A program made the position numbers and the translations under genes. A stretch of DNA of 64,000 nucleotides, from positions 509,795-573,794 of the forward strand of contig NZ_LN909066.1 of assembly GCF_001486505.1 (NCBI RefSeq). The letters are read 5' to 3'. The stretch is from Paenibacillus rubinfantis (GTDB taxonomy: Bacteria > Bacillota > Bacilli > Paenibacillales > Paenibacillaceae). Below the pieces are notes generated by a model. The model ran no database searches. It was given only the letters and a program-made list of their open reading frames with translations, and was not told the origin of the DNA. Shown here one piece after another: positions 44,422-53,180 of this stretch (within the stretch, counting starts at the first letter, position 1; each line of letters opens with the position of its first letter).

Positions 44422-45672
44422 ATGTCGGGAGCCTGCGCAATCCAGGGGCAAGGGAACCTCGGCGTGATGTGGAAAACCGTATCGGAAGATTGCAATCTGG
44501 CTTGCGACTACTGTTACTACAGCACCTGCGGAGGGAAGCCCGGACCCAAAATCAACCGAATCGATTCGGTCTTATTAGATAAATTTATTAAAGATTACAT
44601 GCAGTACAGCCAAGGCGCCGCAACGTTTGCCTGGCAAGGTGGAGAGCCGCTGTTGGCCGGTCTTGATTTCTTCCAAGAAGTCGTTTATCGTCAGGCCCTG
44701 CATGCCCCGCCGCATACGATCATCAGCAATTCTCTGCAAACCAATGCCACGTTGATTGACGATCGCTGGGCAGCCTTTTTCAAAACCTATCACTTTCTGA
44801 TCGGCGTCAGCCTGGACGGGCCGAAGGAAATTCATGATTCCCGGCGGGTTAATGCCGCTGGCAAGGGAAGCTTTGATCGGGCGATGGCGGGAATTGGGCA
44901 TTTGCGGAAGCATCAAGTCGATTTCAACATTTTGACAGTGATCCACAAGGGGAACGTAGATCAAGCCAAGACGTTAATGGCGTTTTATCGTGAGAACGGT
45001 TTCAATTTCGTGCAGTTTATCCCCTGTATGGATTTCCGCTCCCAGCAGGTAGACCAACCCGGCGAGTATGAAATTACGCCGCAAGAGTATGGCGACTTCC
45101 TATGCGAAATTTTCGATGAATGGTATAACGACGGTAATCCGGAAGTGTCCATCCGCTTCTTTGATAATATGCTCGGCGTTTATATGAATCGGGAAGCGGA
45201 GCATTGCGTGCATCGGGCTGCGTGCCCGACAAGCCTGGTATTAGAGCAAAATGGAGAGGCTTTTCCCTGCGATTTCTTTATTCATAAGCAATGGTCTGTA
45301 GGGAATGTCGCCAGCAGTTCCATCTCAGAGATGCTGTCCCACCCTAATTTTACGCGTTTTCACCAGATGAAACCCGCCCTGCCGGATCCGTGCCGTACCT
45401 GCGAATGGCAGCGGCTTTGCTATGGTGGATGCCCCCGCAATCGCAAATGGAACCCGGAAGACCATCAGGTAGGCCCTGATTACTTCTGCCAAAGCTATAA
45501 GCAGATTTATGCCTATGCCCATGAGCGTGTGTTGGATATAAGCCAGCGGATGCGCCGGGAGCTGTACTCTCGTCATTTGCAGCATGAGTATGGCGGCAAA
45601 CCACCGGGGCGCAACGAGCCTTGTCCGTGTGGAAGCGGCAAGAAACATAAGGCGTGCTGTGCCGCCCTATAA
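44422..45672 (+). CDS. Anaerobic sulfatase-maturating enzyme (radical SAM/SPASM) with C-terminal SEC-C motif
   Basis: Converts the active-site Cys (or Ser) of sulfatases to formylglycine without oxygen. 416 residues. The SAM cluster motif CNLACDYCYY (C24, C28, C31) is followed by the radical-SAM barrel with WQGGEPLLAG; the SPASM region supplies auxiliary-cluster cysteines in CVHRAACPTSLV, FPCDFF, CRTCEWQRLCYGGCPRN and the later CQSY. At the very end is an SEC-C zinc motif, NEPCPCGSGKKHKACC, as in SecA, an appended domain that may help docking on clients or the ribosome (inference). The likely client is the Cys-type sulfatase at 39922-41460. Confidence 0.92.
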   Translation: MSGACAIQGQGNLGVMWKTVSEDCNLACDYCYYSTCGGKPGPKINRIDSVLLDKFIKDYMQYSQGAATFAWQGGEPLLAGLDFFQEVVYRQALHAPPHTIISNSLQTNATLIDDRWAAFFKTYHFLIGVSLDGPKEIHDSRRVNAAGKGSFDRAMAGIGHLRKHQVDFNILTVIHKGNVDQAKTLMAFYRENGFNFVQFIPCMDFRSQQVDQPGEYEITPQEYGDFLCEIFDEWYNDGNPEVSIRFFDNMLGVYMNREAEHCVHRAACPTSLVLEQNGEAFPCDFFIHKQWSVGNVASSSISEMLSHPNFTRFHQMKPALPDPCRTCEWQRLCYGGCPRNRKWNPEDHQVGPDYFCQSYKQIYAYAHERVLDISQRMRRELYSRHLQHEYGGKPPGRNEPCPCGSGKKHKACCAAL

Positions 45673-45699
45673 GCGCTCATCTGCAGCTAAGTCTGGCCT

Positions 45700-46560
45700 C
45701 TATCCCCTCCCGCCCCCGCTGCGATACTCACTCGGCGACATCCCTGTGGATTTCTTAAACTGCCGAGAGAAGTACAACGCATCGTTAAAGCCGACGGAGG
45801 ATGCGATTTGGTCGATCGTTAACGGGCCGGCCAGCAGCTCCTTCGCTTTATCGATTCGGATCTTAGTCAGATACTGCTTCGGCGACAGCCCTGTCCGGGC
45901 CTTGAAGGCGTTAAACAAATGGGCGCGGTGATAGCCGAGATTCCGGGACAACTCCTCGATGCCGATCTGTTGCGAATATTGCAGCTGGAACCAGCGAATC
46001 GCCTGCTCCACCTGCCGGTCGATTATCGCCGGCTCCTTCGCGGCGGAACGGGGCAAATGTTCTCGGTTCGCTACTCCAAACTGGTGGAACAACAGCGTCA
46101 TCCATCCCACCGCCTCCAGACTCTCCAACTGCGGGTGATCGGTCCGGCGGAACGAGGAGCGAAGGCGAGCATAAAGCTTGCGTAGTTGCTCCGGTTCCCC
46201 GGAGCCTACCACCGGTTTGTCCGGCGTAATGCCGACTTCCGCCAGCTGCCGGAGGACACCGGGCCCTCGTAACGCCACCCATGCGTAATGCCACGGATGC
46301 CGGGAATCCGCCTCATACATAAACAAGCCATTCGGAAAAATCACGAAGGTATCCCCCGCGCGGCAAGGATATCCCTGTCCTTCCCAGGTATACATCCCCT
46401 TCCCTTCAAACACCGTATGCAGCAAAAAATAGTCATGCACGGACGGACCGATCCGATGGTTCGGATGAGGCCGGCCTTGCCCGCTGAACAAGACGGTCAC
46501 GTCCCGCTCCCGGTCATCGGGGCTCATATACACTTCAAACAACTCATGTTCGGGATTCAT
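45700..46560 (-). CDS. AraC family transcriptional regulator of the alpha-galactosidase gene
   Basis: 286 residues: cupin sensor domain (HDYFLLHTVFEGKGMYTW, GDTFVIFPNGLFMYE) and AraC DNA-binding domain (LGYHRAHLFNAFKARTGLS, VGFNDALYFSRQFKKSTGMSP), the MsmR/RafR-like layout. Start ATG 46560 or the adjoining GTG 46563; the G-rich ribosome site is rather far. It is divergent from the GH4 alpha-galactosidase gene, and the space between carries 21-base-spaced direct repeats next to that gene's -35, so it is very probably its activator. Confidence 0.9.
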   Translation of the reverse strand: MNPEHELFEVYMSPDDRERDVTVLFSGQGRPHPNHRIGPSVHDYFLLHTVFEGKGMYTWEGQGYPCRAGDTFVIFPNGLFMYEADSRHPWHYAWVALRGPGVLRQLAEVGITPDKPVVGSGEPEQLRKLYARLRSSFRRTDHPQLESLEAVGWMTLLFHQFGVANREHLPRSAAKEPAIIDRQVEQAIRWFQLQYSQQIGIEELSRNLGYHRAHLFNAFKARTGLSPKQYLTKIRIDKAKELLAGPLTIDQIASSVGFNDALYFSRQFKKSTGMSPSEYRSGGGRG

Positions 46561-46633
46561 CACGAATTACGGCCCCCTGAAAAGCGTTTTGGCCTGCTCT
46601 CCCTAGCGTAAGGGATAACAGACCAAAATACAA

Positions 46634-46667
46634 CATTCCTCCATACTTGCCTTCCATTCCTCCATAC
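46634..46667 (+). promoter_or_regulatory. AraC-type direct repeats at the alpha-galactosidase promoter
   Basis: CATTCCTCCATAC occurs twice, exactly, at 46634-46646 and 46655-46667, 21 bases apart (two helical turns). The second copy abuts a weak -35 (near 46665-46670), and a -10 TATATT lies at 46688-46693. Confidence 0.6.
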
Positions 46668-46719
46668 CTTTCTTTCAGGTGGAGCGCTATATTGAAGAGG
46701 AAAAAGGAGGCGATTAAAC

Positions 46720-48018
46720 ATGTCCAAAATTACATTTATCGGGGCAGGAAGTACGGTTTTCGCCAAAAATGTGCTGGGCGATTGCATGCAAACTCCCGCC
46801 TTGCAGGGTTTTGAGCTGGCCTTGTTCGACATCGACCTGCAGCGGCTTAAAGATTCGGAGAACATGCTAAATCATTTGAAGCACAGCAGCGGCAGTACTT
46901 GTGTCGTGAAAGCCTACACCGACCGGAAGGAAGCGCTGAAAGGCGCGAAATATGTCATCAACGCCATCCAGGTCGGCGGGTATGATCCATGCACCATTAC
47001 GGATTTCGAGATTCCCAAGAAATACGGGCTGCGCCAAACGATCGCCGATACGGTGGGGATTGGCGGGATTTTCCGCAACCTGCGGACGATTCCCGTGATG
47101 CTGGACTTCGCGGCTGATATTCGCGAAGTGTGCCCAGACGCCTTATTCCTAAATTACACCAACCCGATGGCCGTATTGACCAATGTGATGAATACTTACG
47201 GCCAGGTCCGTACCGTAGGTCTCTGCCACAGCGTGCAGGTTTGCGTTCCCGGATTGTTCGATAGTCTAGGGCTGGACTCGACAGGCGTTCAAGCGAAAAT
47301 CGCCGGCATCAACCACATGGCCTGGCTGCTTGAGGTCACCCGGGACGGCGTTGACTTGTATCCGGAAATCAAACGCCTTGCGGCCGAAAAGCAACAGCAG
47401 CCGCATCATGACATGGTCCGGTTCGAAATGATGTTGAAATTCGGCTACTACATCACCGAATCGTCCGAGCATAATGCCGAATATCATCCTTATTTCATCA
47501 AGCGGAACTATCCTGAACTGATCGACCGTTTTCAAATACCGCTGGATGAATACCCGCGCCGCTGCATTGAGCAAATCTCCAATTGGGAGCGCATGCGCGA
47601 GGAGCTTGTCGGCAACCGGGAGCTGAAGCACGAGCGCTCGCACGAATACGCTTCGTATATTTTGGAAGCGATTGAAACCAACGTCCCGTTCAAAATCGGC
47701 GGCAACGTGATGAATACGGGGCTGATTCCGAACCTTCCGGCCGAAGCCTGCGTGGAAGTTCCCTGCCTTGTGGATGCCAGCGGCGTAACTCCTACCTTTG
47801 TAGGAAATCTGCCGCCGCAATGCGCCGCCTTAAACCGGACGAACATCAACACCCAACTTCTGACGATTGAAGCGGCGATCACCCGCAAGAAGGAGCATAT
47901 CTATCATGCCGCCATGCTGGATCCCCACACCTCCGCCGAACTGTCCATCGACGATATCATCGCCATGTGCGATGACTTGATTGAAGCACACGGGGATTGG
48001 CTGCCAGCCTATCACTAG
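46720..48018 (+). CDS. melA: Alpha-galactosidase, glycoside hydrolase family 4
   Basis: NAD- and metal-dependent alpha-galactosidase acting on melibiose or raffinose-type sugars in the cytoplasm. 432 residues. The Rossmann opening KITFIGAGSTVFAKNVLGD binds NAD; NYTNPMAVLTN and GLCHSVQ carry the metal-site Asn and Cys/His, and AGINHMAWLLE the substrate-binding Asn-His. Cys-His at the metal site is typical of the galactosidase branch. AAAGGAGG precedes ATG 46720. Divergent from an AraC regulator and convergent with the second sugar-import operon (gap 14 bases), which may supply its substrate. Confidence 0.88.
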   Translation: MSKITFIGAGSTVFAKNVLGDCMQTPALQGFELALFDIDLQRLKDSENMLNHLKHSSGSTCVVKAYTDRKEALKGAKYVINAIQVGGYDPCTITDFEIPKKYGLRQTIADTVGIGGIFRNLRTIPVMLDFAADIREVCPDALFLNYTNPMAVLTNVMNTYGQVRTVGLCHSVQVCVPGLFDSLGLDSTGVQAKIAGINHMAWLLEVTRDGVDLYPEIKRLAAEKQQQPHHDMVRFEMMLKFGYYITESSEHNAEYHPYFIKRNYPELIDRFQIPLDEYPRRCIEQISNWERMREELVGNRELKHERSHEYASYILEAIETNVPFKIGGNVMNTGLIPNLPAEACVEVPCLVDASGVTPTFVGNLPPQCAALNRTNINTQLLTIEAAITRKKEHIYHAAMLDPHTSAELSIDDIIAMCDDLIEAHGDWLPAYH

Positions 48019-48032
48019 ACGGCAACGCCCTG

Positions 48033-48857
48033 TTATTTGACCGACCCGATCATCCCGGCCACAAAATGCTTCTGCATCATGAAGAAAACGATAGCCGTCG
48101 GGAGCGTCGAAATGACGATCGCCAGCATGATCAGCCCGTAGTCCGGCGAATAGCTGGAGCCCAACGTGGAGATCAGCAAAGGCACCGTTTGTTTCTGCGG
48201 CGTTTGCAGCACGATCAGCGGCCACATGTAGTTGTTCCAACTGCTCATAAACGTGATGATTGCTGCCGCCGCGTACGTCGTTTTCATCGTAGGCACGTAG
48301 ACGCGAAAGAACATCCCCAGCTCGGATAAACCGTCGATCCGGCCCGCTTCCAGCAGCTCCTTCGGGAACATTTTGGTGCTCTGCCGGAAGAAGAAGATCA
48401 GAAACGCCGTCGTCATTGTCGGCAGCACGACCGCGGCCAGTGTATCGATGCCGATCAGGGGCACCAGGTTGGTGATCCGCCCGAACATACGGTAGAGCGG
48501 CACCATCAACGCCGCAAACGGCAGCATCATCGACAGCAACAGCACGTTAAATACGACGTCCTTCGCCTTGCTGCGGTAAATCTCGAAGCCGTATCCGGCC
48601 AGCGAAGCGATCAGCAAGGCGAGCAGCGTCGTGGAGACCGAGACGGTCAGCGAGTTCTTCAGTGCATTCAGCATATCGACGGAATCCAGCAGGCTGCGCA
48701 GGTTCGCCATAAAATGGGAGCCTGGCAACAGCTTGCCTCTGGTGACATCGACCGACGGGTTTGTGGAGCTCACGAGGATCCATAGAAACGGAAAAATCGA
48801 AACAAACGCCGCCACCGCAAGAAATACGTACATGGAAATCCGTTTGGCCCTAAGCAT
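48033..48857 (-). CDS. Carbohydrate ABC transporter permease (MalG type)
   Basis: Second permease of a CUT1 importer, 274 residues, six spans, beginning RAKRISMYVFLAVAAFVSIF. The EAA loop is KELLEAGRIDGLSELGMFFR (Glu-Ala-Gly variant), and the end QKHFVAGMIGSVK is typical. Start ATG 48857 with AGGTG six bases before; GTG 48866 is a less likely alternative. The start overlaps the end of the upstream permease gene by eight bases, so translation is coupled. No ATPase gene follows; the next gene is the convergent alpha-galactosidase. Confidence 0.92.
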   Translation of the reverse strand: MLRAKRISMYVFLAVAAFVSIFPFLWILVSSTNPSVDVTRGKLLPGSHFMANLRSLLDSVDMLNALKNSLTVSVSTTLLALLIASLAGYGFEIYRSKAKDVVFNVLLLSMMLPFAALMVPLYRMFGRITNLVPLIGIDTLAAVVLPTMTTAFLIFFFRQSTKMFPKELLEAGRIDGLSELGMFFRVYVPTMKTTYAAAAIITFMSSWNNYMWPLIVLQTPQKQTVPLLISTLGSSYSPDYGLIMLAIVISTLPTAIVFFMMQKHFVAGMIGSVK

Positions 48858-49746
48858 CGCGATCACCTGCCACTTTAAACTGGAGGATGGATAAGAGGAT
48901 GATCATGACCACGATGGAATACGACACCGTTGCCGCATACCCGAAATTCGCCGAATATTTAAACGATAAATTATAAATGTATTGCGAGATTGTGGAGCTG
49001 GCATTCCCGGGTCCACCCTGCGTAATGTTCATGACCTCGTCAAACAGTTGCAGCGTGCCGATTGTCGAGGTAATCGAGGTGAACAGAATGATCGGCTTCA
49101 AGAGCGGAATCGTGATCCGAAAAAACTGCTTTACCGCCGAAGCCCCATCGATGCGGGCCGCTTCGTAGATCGACGGCTCGATATTTTGAATCCCCGACAG
49201 GTAAAAGATCATGTTGTACCCTGTCCACCGCCAGGTAATCGCGATAATAATCGTCACCTTTGCCCACAACGGATCCGTAATCCACGGGATCGGTTCGGAG
49301 ATCAGGTGCAGATGCAGCAGGAGCAGGTTAACCAGTCCATCGCCCGCAAACAGGTATTTAAAAATAACCGAATAGGCGACCAGCGACGTGATACAGGGTA
49401 GGAAAATCGCCGTACGGAAAAAGCCCTTCCACTTCAAAGTCCGATCGTTTAGCACGACCGACAGCACCAGCGCCAGCAGCACCATGATCGGCACCTGCAC
49501 GATCAGGTAAATAAACGTATTTTTGACCGCCGTCAGGAACATGGAGTCCGTAAACAACCGCCGGTAGTTCCCGAGCCCGTTAAAGGTCAGGTTCGAACCC
49601 GTTCCGGTTTGCAGCGACAGGAGCAGAGCTTGGATCATCGGGTAAAAATAAAACACCGCGATCATCAGCACGGCGACCATGACAAACGACCAGCCGACAA
49701 GGGAAGTTTTCCAGCGTAAGCGTAACGCAGGCCCGGATGCTCTCAT
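48850..49746 (-). CDS. Carbohydrate ABC transporter permease (MalF type)
   Basis: First permease of the importer, 298 residues, six spans (first: SFVMVAVLMIAVFYFYPMIQ), with SLQTGTGSNLTFNGLGNYRR as the family-typical entry to the periplasmic-facing loop and the EAA loop YEAARIDGASAVKQFFRITI. ATG 49746 is nine bases after AAGGAG; the frame open to 49818 is intergenic. Second gene of the three-gene operon after the binding lipoprotein. Confidence 0.92.
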   Translation of the reverse strand: MRASGPALRLRWKTSLVGWSFVMVAVLMIAVFYFYPMIQALLLSLQTGTGSNLTFNGLGNYRRLFTDSMFLTAVKNTFIYLIVQVPIMVLLALVLSVVLNDRTLKWKGFFRTAIFLPCITSLVAYSVIFKYLFAGDGLVNLLLLHLHLISEPIPWITDPLWAKVTIIIAITWRWTGYNMIFYLSGIQNIEPSIYEAARIDGASAVKQFFRITIPLLKPIILFTSITSTIGTLQLFDEVMNITQGGPGNASSTISQYIYNLSFKYSANFGYAATVSYSIVVMIILLSILQFKVAGDRDA

Positions 49747-49845
49747 CGATTTCATCTCCTTCTCTTTGTAGTAGCAAGCCGCCTGGAACCGAAAAACCTT
49801 GAACTGGGAACAGCCCAAGGTTATCGTCGGTTCATTCCGTTATGC

Positions 49846-51198
49846 TTATTGCAGCTGGGATTCGGCTTGAGCCTGGGCATCGCGGATGACGCTGTCCACG
49901 TCTTTGCCGTTTAAGTAGTTCTGGATTTCAATGGCCAGAATGTCATCGATTGCGTAGGTATGCAGGCCGTAATTAACCTTGGGCACCTCTTCGGTCCATT
50001 TCGCGAAATCGGCGTAAATCTTCTGACCGCCAAAGAACTCGTCGGCTTTATCATAAGCCGCTCCGCTGGATGCAGCCTTCAGCGAACCAATCGCACCGAT
50101 TTTCTCCAACAACAGGGAATATAACTCGCTATCAGAGCCAAAAGTCTCGGCCAGGAAATTAGCAGCCGCGTCCTGACCATCCATATTCATCACATACCAT
50201 GAGCTGCCGCCCAGGTTGGAGGCGTTCACCGATGAAGCGCTATTCGCCAGCTTCGGCGTTGGCACGACCGCCCATTTACCGGATTGGGTAGCCTCCGCTT
50301 TGACGGACGGCGTAATCCAGTTGCCGGTTGGGACCGACGCAACGTCCCCGTTATTAAACGCCGCCAAGAATTGGCTCCAGTCCGAATTCAATTTCACGAT
50401 ATTCGCGTCGAACATCGCTTTATACGTTTCCAGCGCTTCCTTAATCACCGGATTATCCGCCAGATTTGGCGTCTTCCCGTCTTCCTTCAAGTACCACGTT
50501 CCTGCCGACTGCGCCATCACGCGGATCAGCCCGATATCATTGGGATCCTGGGTCAGCATATCCTTGCCCGTGACTTCCTTAACTTTCTTACCGATCTCGA
50601 TGTACTTGCTCCAGTCAATATTCGTCACATCATCTACGGTATATCCCGCTTGCTCCAGGTAATCCGTTCGCACGTAAAGCGCCGTAGCCCCGGAATCGAA
50701 CGGAACGCCGTATTGCTTCCCGTTATAACTCGTTGGTCCGATCTTGTACTCTGCAAAATCCTCCGGTTTGATGAGATCGGACATATCGCGGAACGAATCG
50801 GGATAAGCCTGCAAGAAATTTTGCGCCCGATAATCTTCGATCAGTACGATGTTCGGCAATCCTTTGGTCGTCCCTGAGTTGAGCCCGGTGTTCAGCTTCT
50901 GGACGATGTCGTCCTGCGCGTATTCGACGATGTTCACTTTGACGTCGGTATGCTTCGCTTCATATCTTTCTTTGGCCAGATTTAATGCGGCGATATTAAA
51001 GTTCGGATCCCAGGCCCAAACGGTGATCTCCTGGGCGCCTTTCGAGCCGTCCCCGCCGTTACCTGCAGTCGAACCCGCCGTGTCCCCCGCACTCCCCGAA
51101 TTGCCGGAATTGCCTGCGGTTCCGGAACCCCCGGAACAAGCGGACACCACCAGCATCAGTACTAAACTGAGCATCAACAGCATCAAGCTTTTTCTCAT
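49846..51198 (-). CDS. Extracellular sugar-binding lipoprotein
   Basis: 450 residues. Signal peptide LMLLMLSLVLMLVVSAC with lipobox VSAC, a long Gly/Ser/Thr/Asn-rich tether (about 22-55), and a family 1 binding fold starting ITVWAWDPNFNIAALN. Motifs NDGDVAS... NWITPSVKAE and GGSSWYVMN near the C-terminal half are typical of MalE-like proteins. First gene of the importer operon; its leader has cre-like and AraC-type elements. Convergence with an alpha-galactosidase suggests alpha-galactosides, but this is inference only. Confidence 0.92.
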   Translation of the reverse strand: MRKSLMLLMLSLVLMLVVSACSGGSGTAGNSGNSGSAGDTAGSTAGNGGDGSKGAQEITVWAWDPNFNIAALNLAKERYEAKHTDVKVNIVEYAQDDIVQKLNTGLNSGTTKGLPNIVLIEDYRAQNFLQAYPDSFRDMSDLIKPEDFAEYKIGPTSYNGKQYGVPFDSGATALYVRTDYLEQAGYTVDDVTNIDWSKYIEIGKKVKEVTGKDMLTQDPNDIGLIRVMAQSAGTWYLKEDGKTPNLADNPVIKEALETYKAMFDANIVKLNSDWSQFLAAFNNGDVASVPTGNWITPSVKAEATQSGKWAVVPTPKLANSASSVNASNLGGSSWYVMNMDGQDAAANFLAETFGSDSELYSLLLEKIGAIGSLKAASSGAAYDKADEFFGGQKIYADFAKWTEEVPKVNYGLHTYAIDDILAIEIQNYLNGKDVDSVIRDAQAQAESQLQ

Positions 51199-51241
51199 TT
51201 CGGTTCATCCCCCTATTTTCGTGATCGGCAGCGCCTTTCCA

Positions 51242-51255
51242 AGAAAGCGCTTCCT
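51242..51255. promoter_or_regulatory. cre-like site in the leader of the second importer operon
   Basis: Minus strand AGGAAGCGCTTTCT, 12 of 14 to the cre consensus, 44 bases before the binding-protein start. Confidence 0.45.
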
Positions 51256-51300
51256 TTTATCGTTTTTAGGATAGCATTGCGGCGGAATCGGCCGTTAGGA

Positions 51301-51331
51301 ATATCTTTGTACGGTTTGGTGGTTTTCTTGT
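51301..51331 (-). promoter_or_regulatory. Possible AraC-type direct repeats of the second importer operon
   Basis: Minus-strand ACAAGAAAA (from 51331) and ACAAAGATA (from 51310), start-to-start 21 bases, upstream of a weak -10 (TATCCT). Only a short core is shared, so this is tentative. Confidence 0.3.
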
Positions 51332-51339
51332 CCCTATCG

Positions 51340-51353
51340 GGAATGCGCTTTCG
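51340..51353. promoter_or_regulatory. cre-like site upstream of the second importer operon
   Basis: Minus strand CGAAAGCGCATTCC, 12 of 14 to the cre consensus, in the gap between the kinase gene end and the importer promoter. Confidence 0.4.
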
Positions 51354-51389
51354 CGAAACTGGTTGATTCTTTAGAAAATAGAAAAATCT

Positions 51390-53177
51390 TTAGACGGCAT
51401 CCCCCGCAGCCTCCACATTCTCAATCAGCGGAAGCACGATGCGAATCTGCGTTCCTTCCCCTGTTACGCTGGTAATCCGCACGCCGTAGGACTCTCCGTA
51501 AAGCAGCTTGATCCGGTGATTAACGTTTTGAATGCCGATGCCGGTAAACAGCTTCCGGCTTTTCGGATGATCCGGCACCCACTCGTTGGGATCCAGCTCC
51601 ATACCATCCCCGTTGTCCGCTACCTCGCAAACCAACGAATGCTCCGTTCTCGAGATTAGAATGTAGATCGTCCCTTCGGTTTTCACATTAAACGCATGAA
51701 AAAAGGCGTTTTCGATAAACGGCTGCAGCATCAGCTTCGGCACCTCGCAGCGGATGCAGTCGGGCGCTATGAAGTAGCTCACCTTAATCCGGTCGCCGTA
51801 ACGGACATGATTGATAAACACGTAGTTTTTTAAATTCTCGAGCTCCTGCTCGATCGTAATCGTTTCATTGGCGTTGCTGATCGTATTTTGCAGCAGGGAA
51901 ATCAAGGCATTAATCGTCTCGGCCGCGGTCTCCTTGCTGCCCTTCTGAACCAGCAGCTTGATCGAAGCCAAGGTATTATACAGAAAATGCGGATTGATCT
52001 GTCGCTGCAATGCGGCGAGTTCGGCGTCCCGCTGCTCCTTCTGCGTCTCCAGCAGCCGCTGCACGTAATCGTTCAGCTCATCCAGCATGTAGTTAAAGGC
52101 TTTGCTGAGCTCCCTCACCTCATAGCTGCCGCTGACGGATATGTAATTGCGGAAATCCTTCTTGGTGATGGTCGACATCAACCGGACCAAACGCGTTAAC
52201 GACAGGGTCAGCCGGCGTGAGATCACGAACACGACCAAGAGCGCTGCTCCAATGATCGCTAGGCAGATTAACGCGACCTGGCGAATGTTCATGATTTGCC
52301 CGGCGGTGTACTGACGGTCGATCAAATTCACAAGATAGAAGCGATAGGGCGGAAGCTCATTCGCCAGGATGATCGCATCTTTGCCAAACACCGTACCGTT
52401 TAAGTAATCTAACTGATCTTGCTTAAGCGTCTCGACATCGCGCAGCAGCTCCGGCGACTTGCCGCCGATCAACTCCGTACGGTTGCTGGAGACGACGACA
52501 CCCGCCGGGTCAAGCACCAGCACATCGTTGCCGCTGCTTGTGAAGTTGCCAAAGAACCGGCGGAACTCCGTTTCCCGAATTGCGATATACAACATCCCGT
52601 AACTAAGCCCGCCCGTCCGGTCGACCAGCGCCTTGGAGGCAACGATAAACCGCTCCTTGCCCGCTTTCCCGTCCCGCTCGTCATATTGATACAACACGCG
52701 TAGCGGCTCCGCTGCGGTGTGGCGGGTTAAGGGATCGTCGGCCAACTCCTGCGGCGATACGGGCCAATAGCTCGGGTCGGTGGAGTAGCTTCGCCCGTTC
52801 ACCCCGATAATCGTAAGCGCCACGTCGTAGGCCCCTAGATTGGAGGCGATTTGCCCCATCTGCTCCGCCATGCGGTAATAGACCTTTGACATCGCCACCG
52901 AATTCGTGTCCCCGCCGGTGAGATACGTCTTAACCGAGCCGCTTTGCGAGGCATAAGTGACGGCATTGACGACGGAGTCGTTAAACGACTCCATTCCGGT
53001 GTTGATCTGATTCAGCACCTTGCCGTTGGTGATGCTGAATGTCTCGGCGAACAACCGCTCCGCCATGCGGATCGTAATCAGCGAGGTGAGCAGGCACACC
53101 GCGACGATGCTCACCGTCATCACGACGAACAACTTGGAGATCAGGCGGCTGCGGCGAAATTTTTCAATCAGCTTCAT
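51390..53177 (-). CDS. Sensor histidine kinase (YesM family), second system
   Basis: 595 residues. Membrane span at about 15-35 (LFVVMTVSIVAVCLLTSLI), an extracellular sensing domain of Cache type (about 40-290), second span (QVALICLAIIGAALLVVFVI), HAMP region, the phospho-His in ALQRQINPHFLYNTLASIK, N box IENAFFHAF and G1 box VADNGDGME. It is coded four bases after its response regulator gene, the reverse order of the pair at 35476-38853, and precedes the second sugar-import operon, which it probably controls. Confidence 0.92.
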   Translation of the reverse strand: MKLIEKFRRSRLISKLFVVMTVSIVAVCLLTSLITIRMAERLFAETFSITNGKVLNQINTGMESFNDSVVNAVTYASQSGSVKTYLTGGDTNSVAMSKVYYRMAEQMGQIASNLGAYDVALTIIGVNGRSYSTDPSYWPVSPQELADDPLTRHTAAEPLRVLYQYDERDGKAGKERFIVASKALVDRTGGLSYGMLYIAIRETEFRRFFGNFTSSGNDVLVLDPAGVVVSSNRTELIGGKSPELLRDVETLKQDQLDYLNGTVFGKDAIILANELPPYRFYLVNLIDRQYTAGQIMNIRQVALICLAIIGAALLVVFVISRRLTLSLTRLVRLMSTITKKDFRNYISVSGSYEVRELSKAFNYMLDELNDYVQRLLETQKEQRDAELAALQRQINPHFLYNTLASIKLLVQKGSKETAAETINALISLLQNTISNANETITIEQELENLKNYVFINHVRYGDRIKVSYFIAPDCIRCEVPKLMLQPFIENAFFHAFNVKTEGTIYILISRTEHSLVCEVADNGDGMELDPNEWVPDHPKSRKLFTGIGIQNVNHRIKLLYGESYGVRITSVTGEGTQIRIVLPLIENVEAAGDAV

Positions 53178-53180
53178 CCG

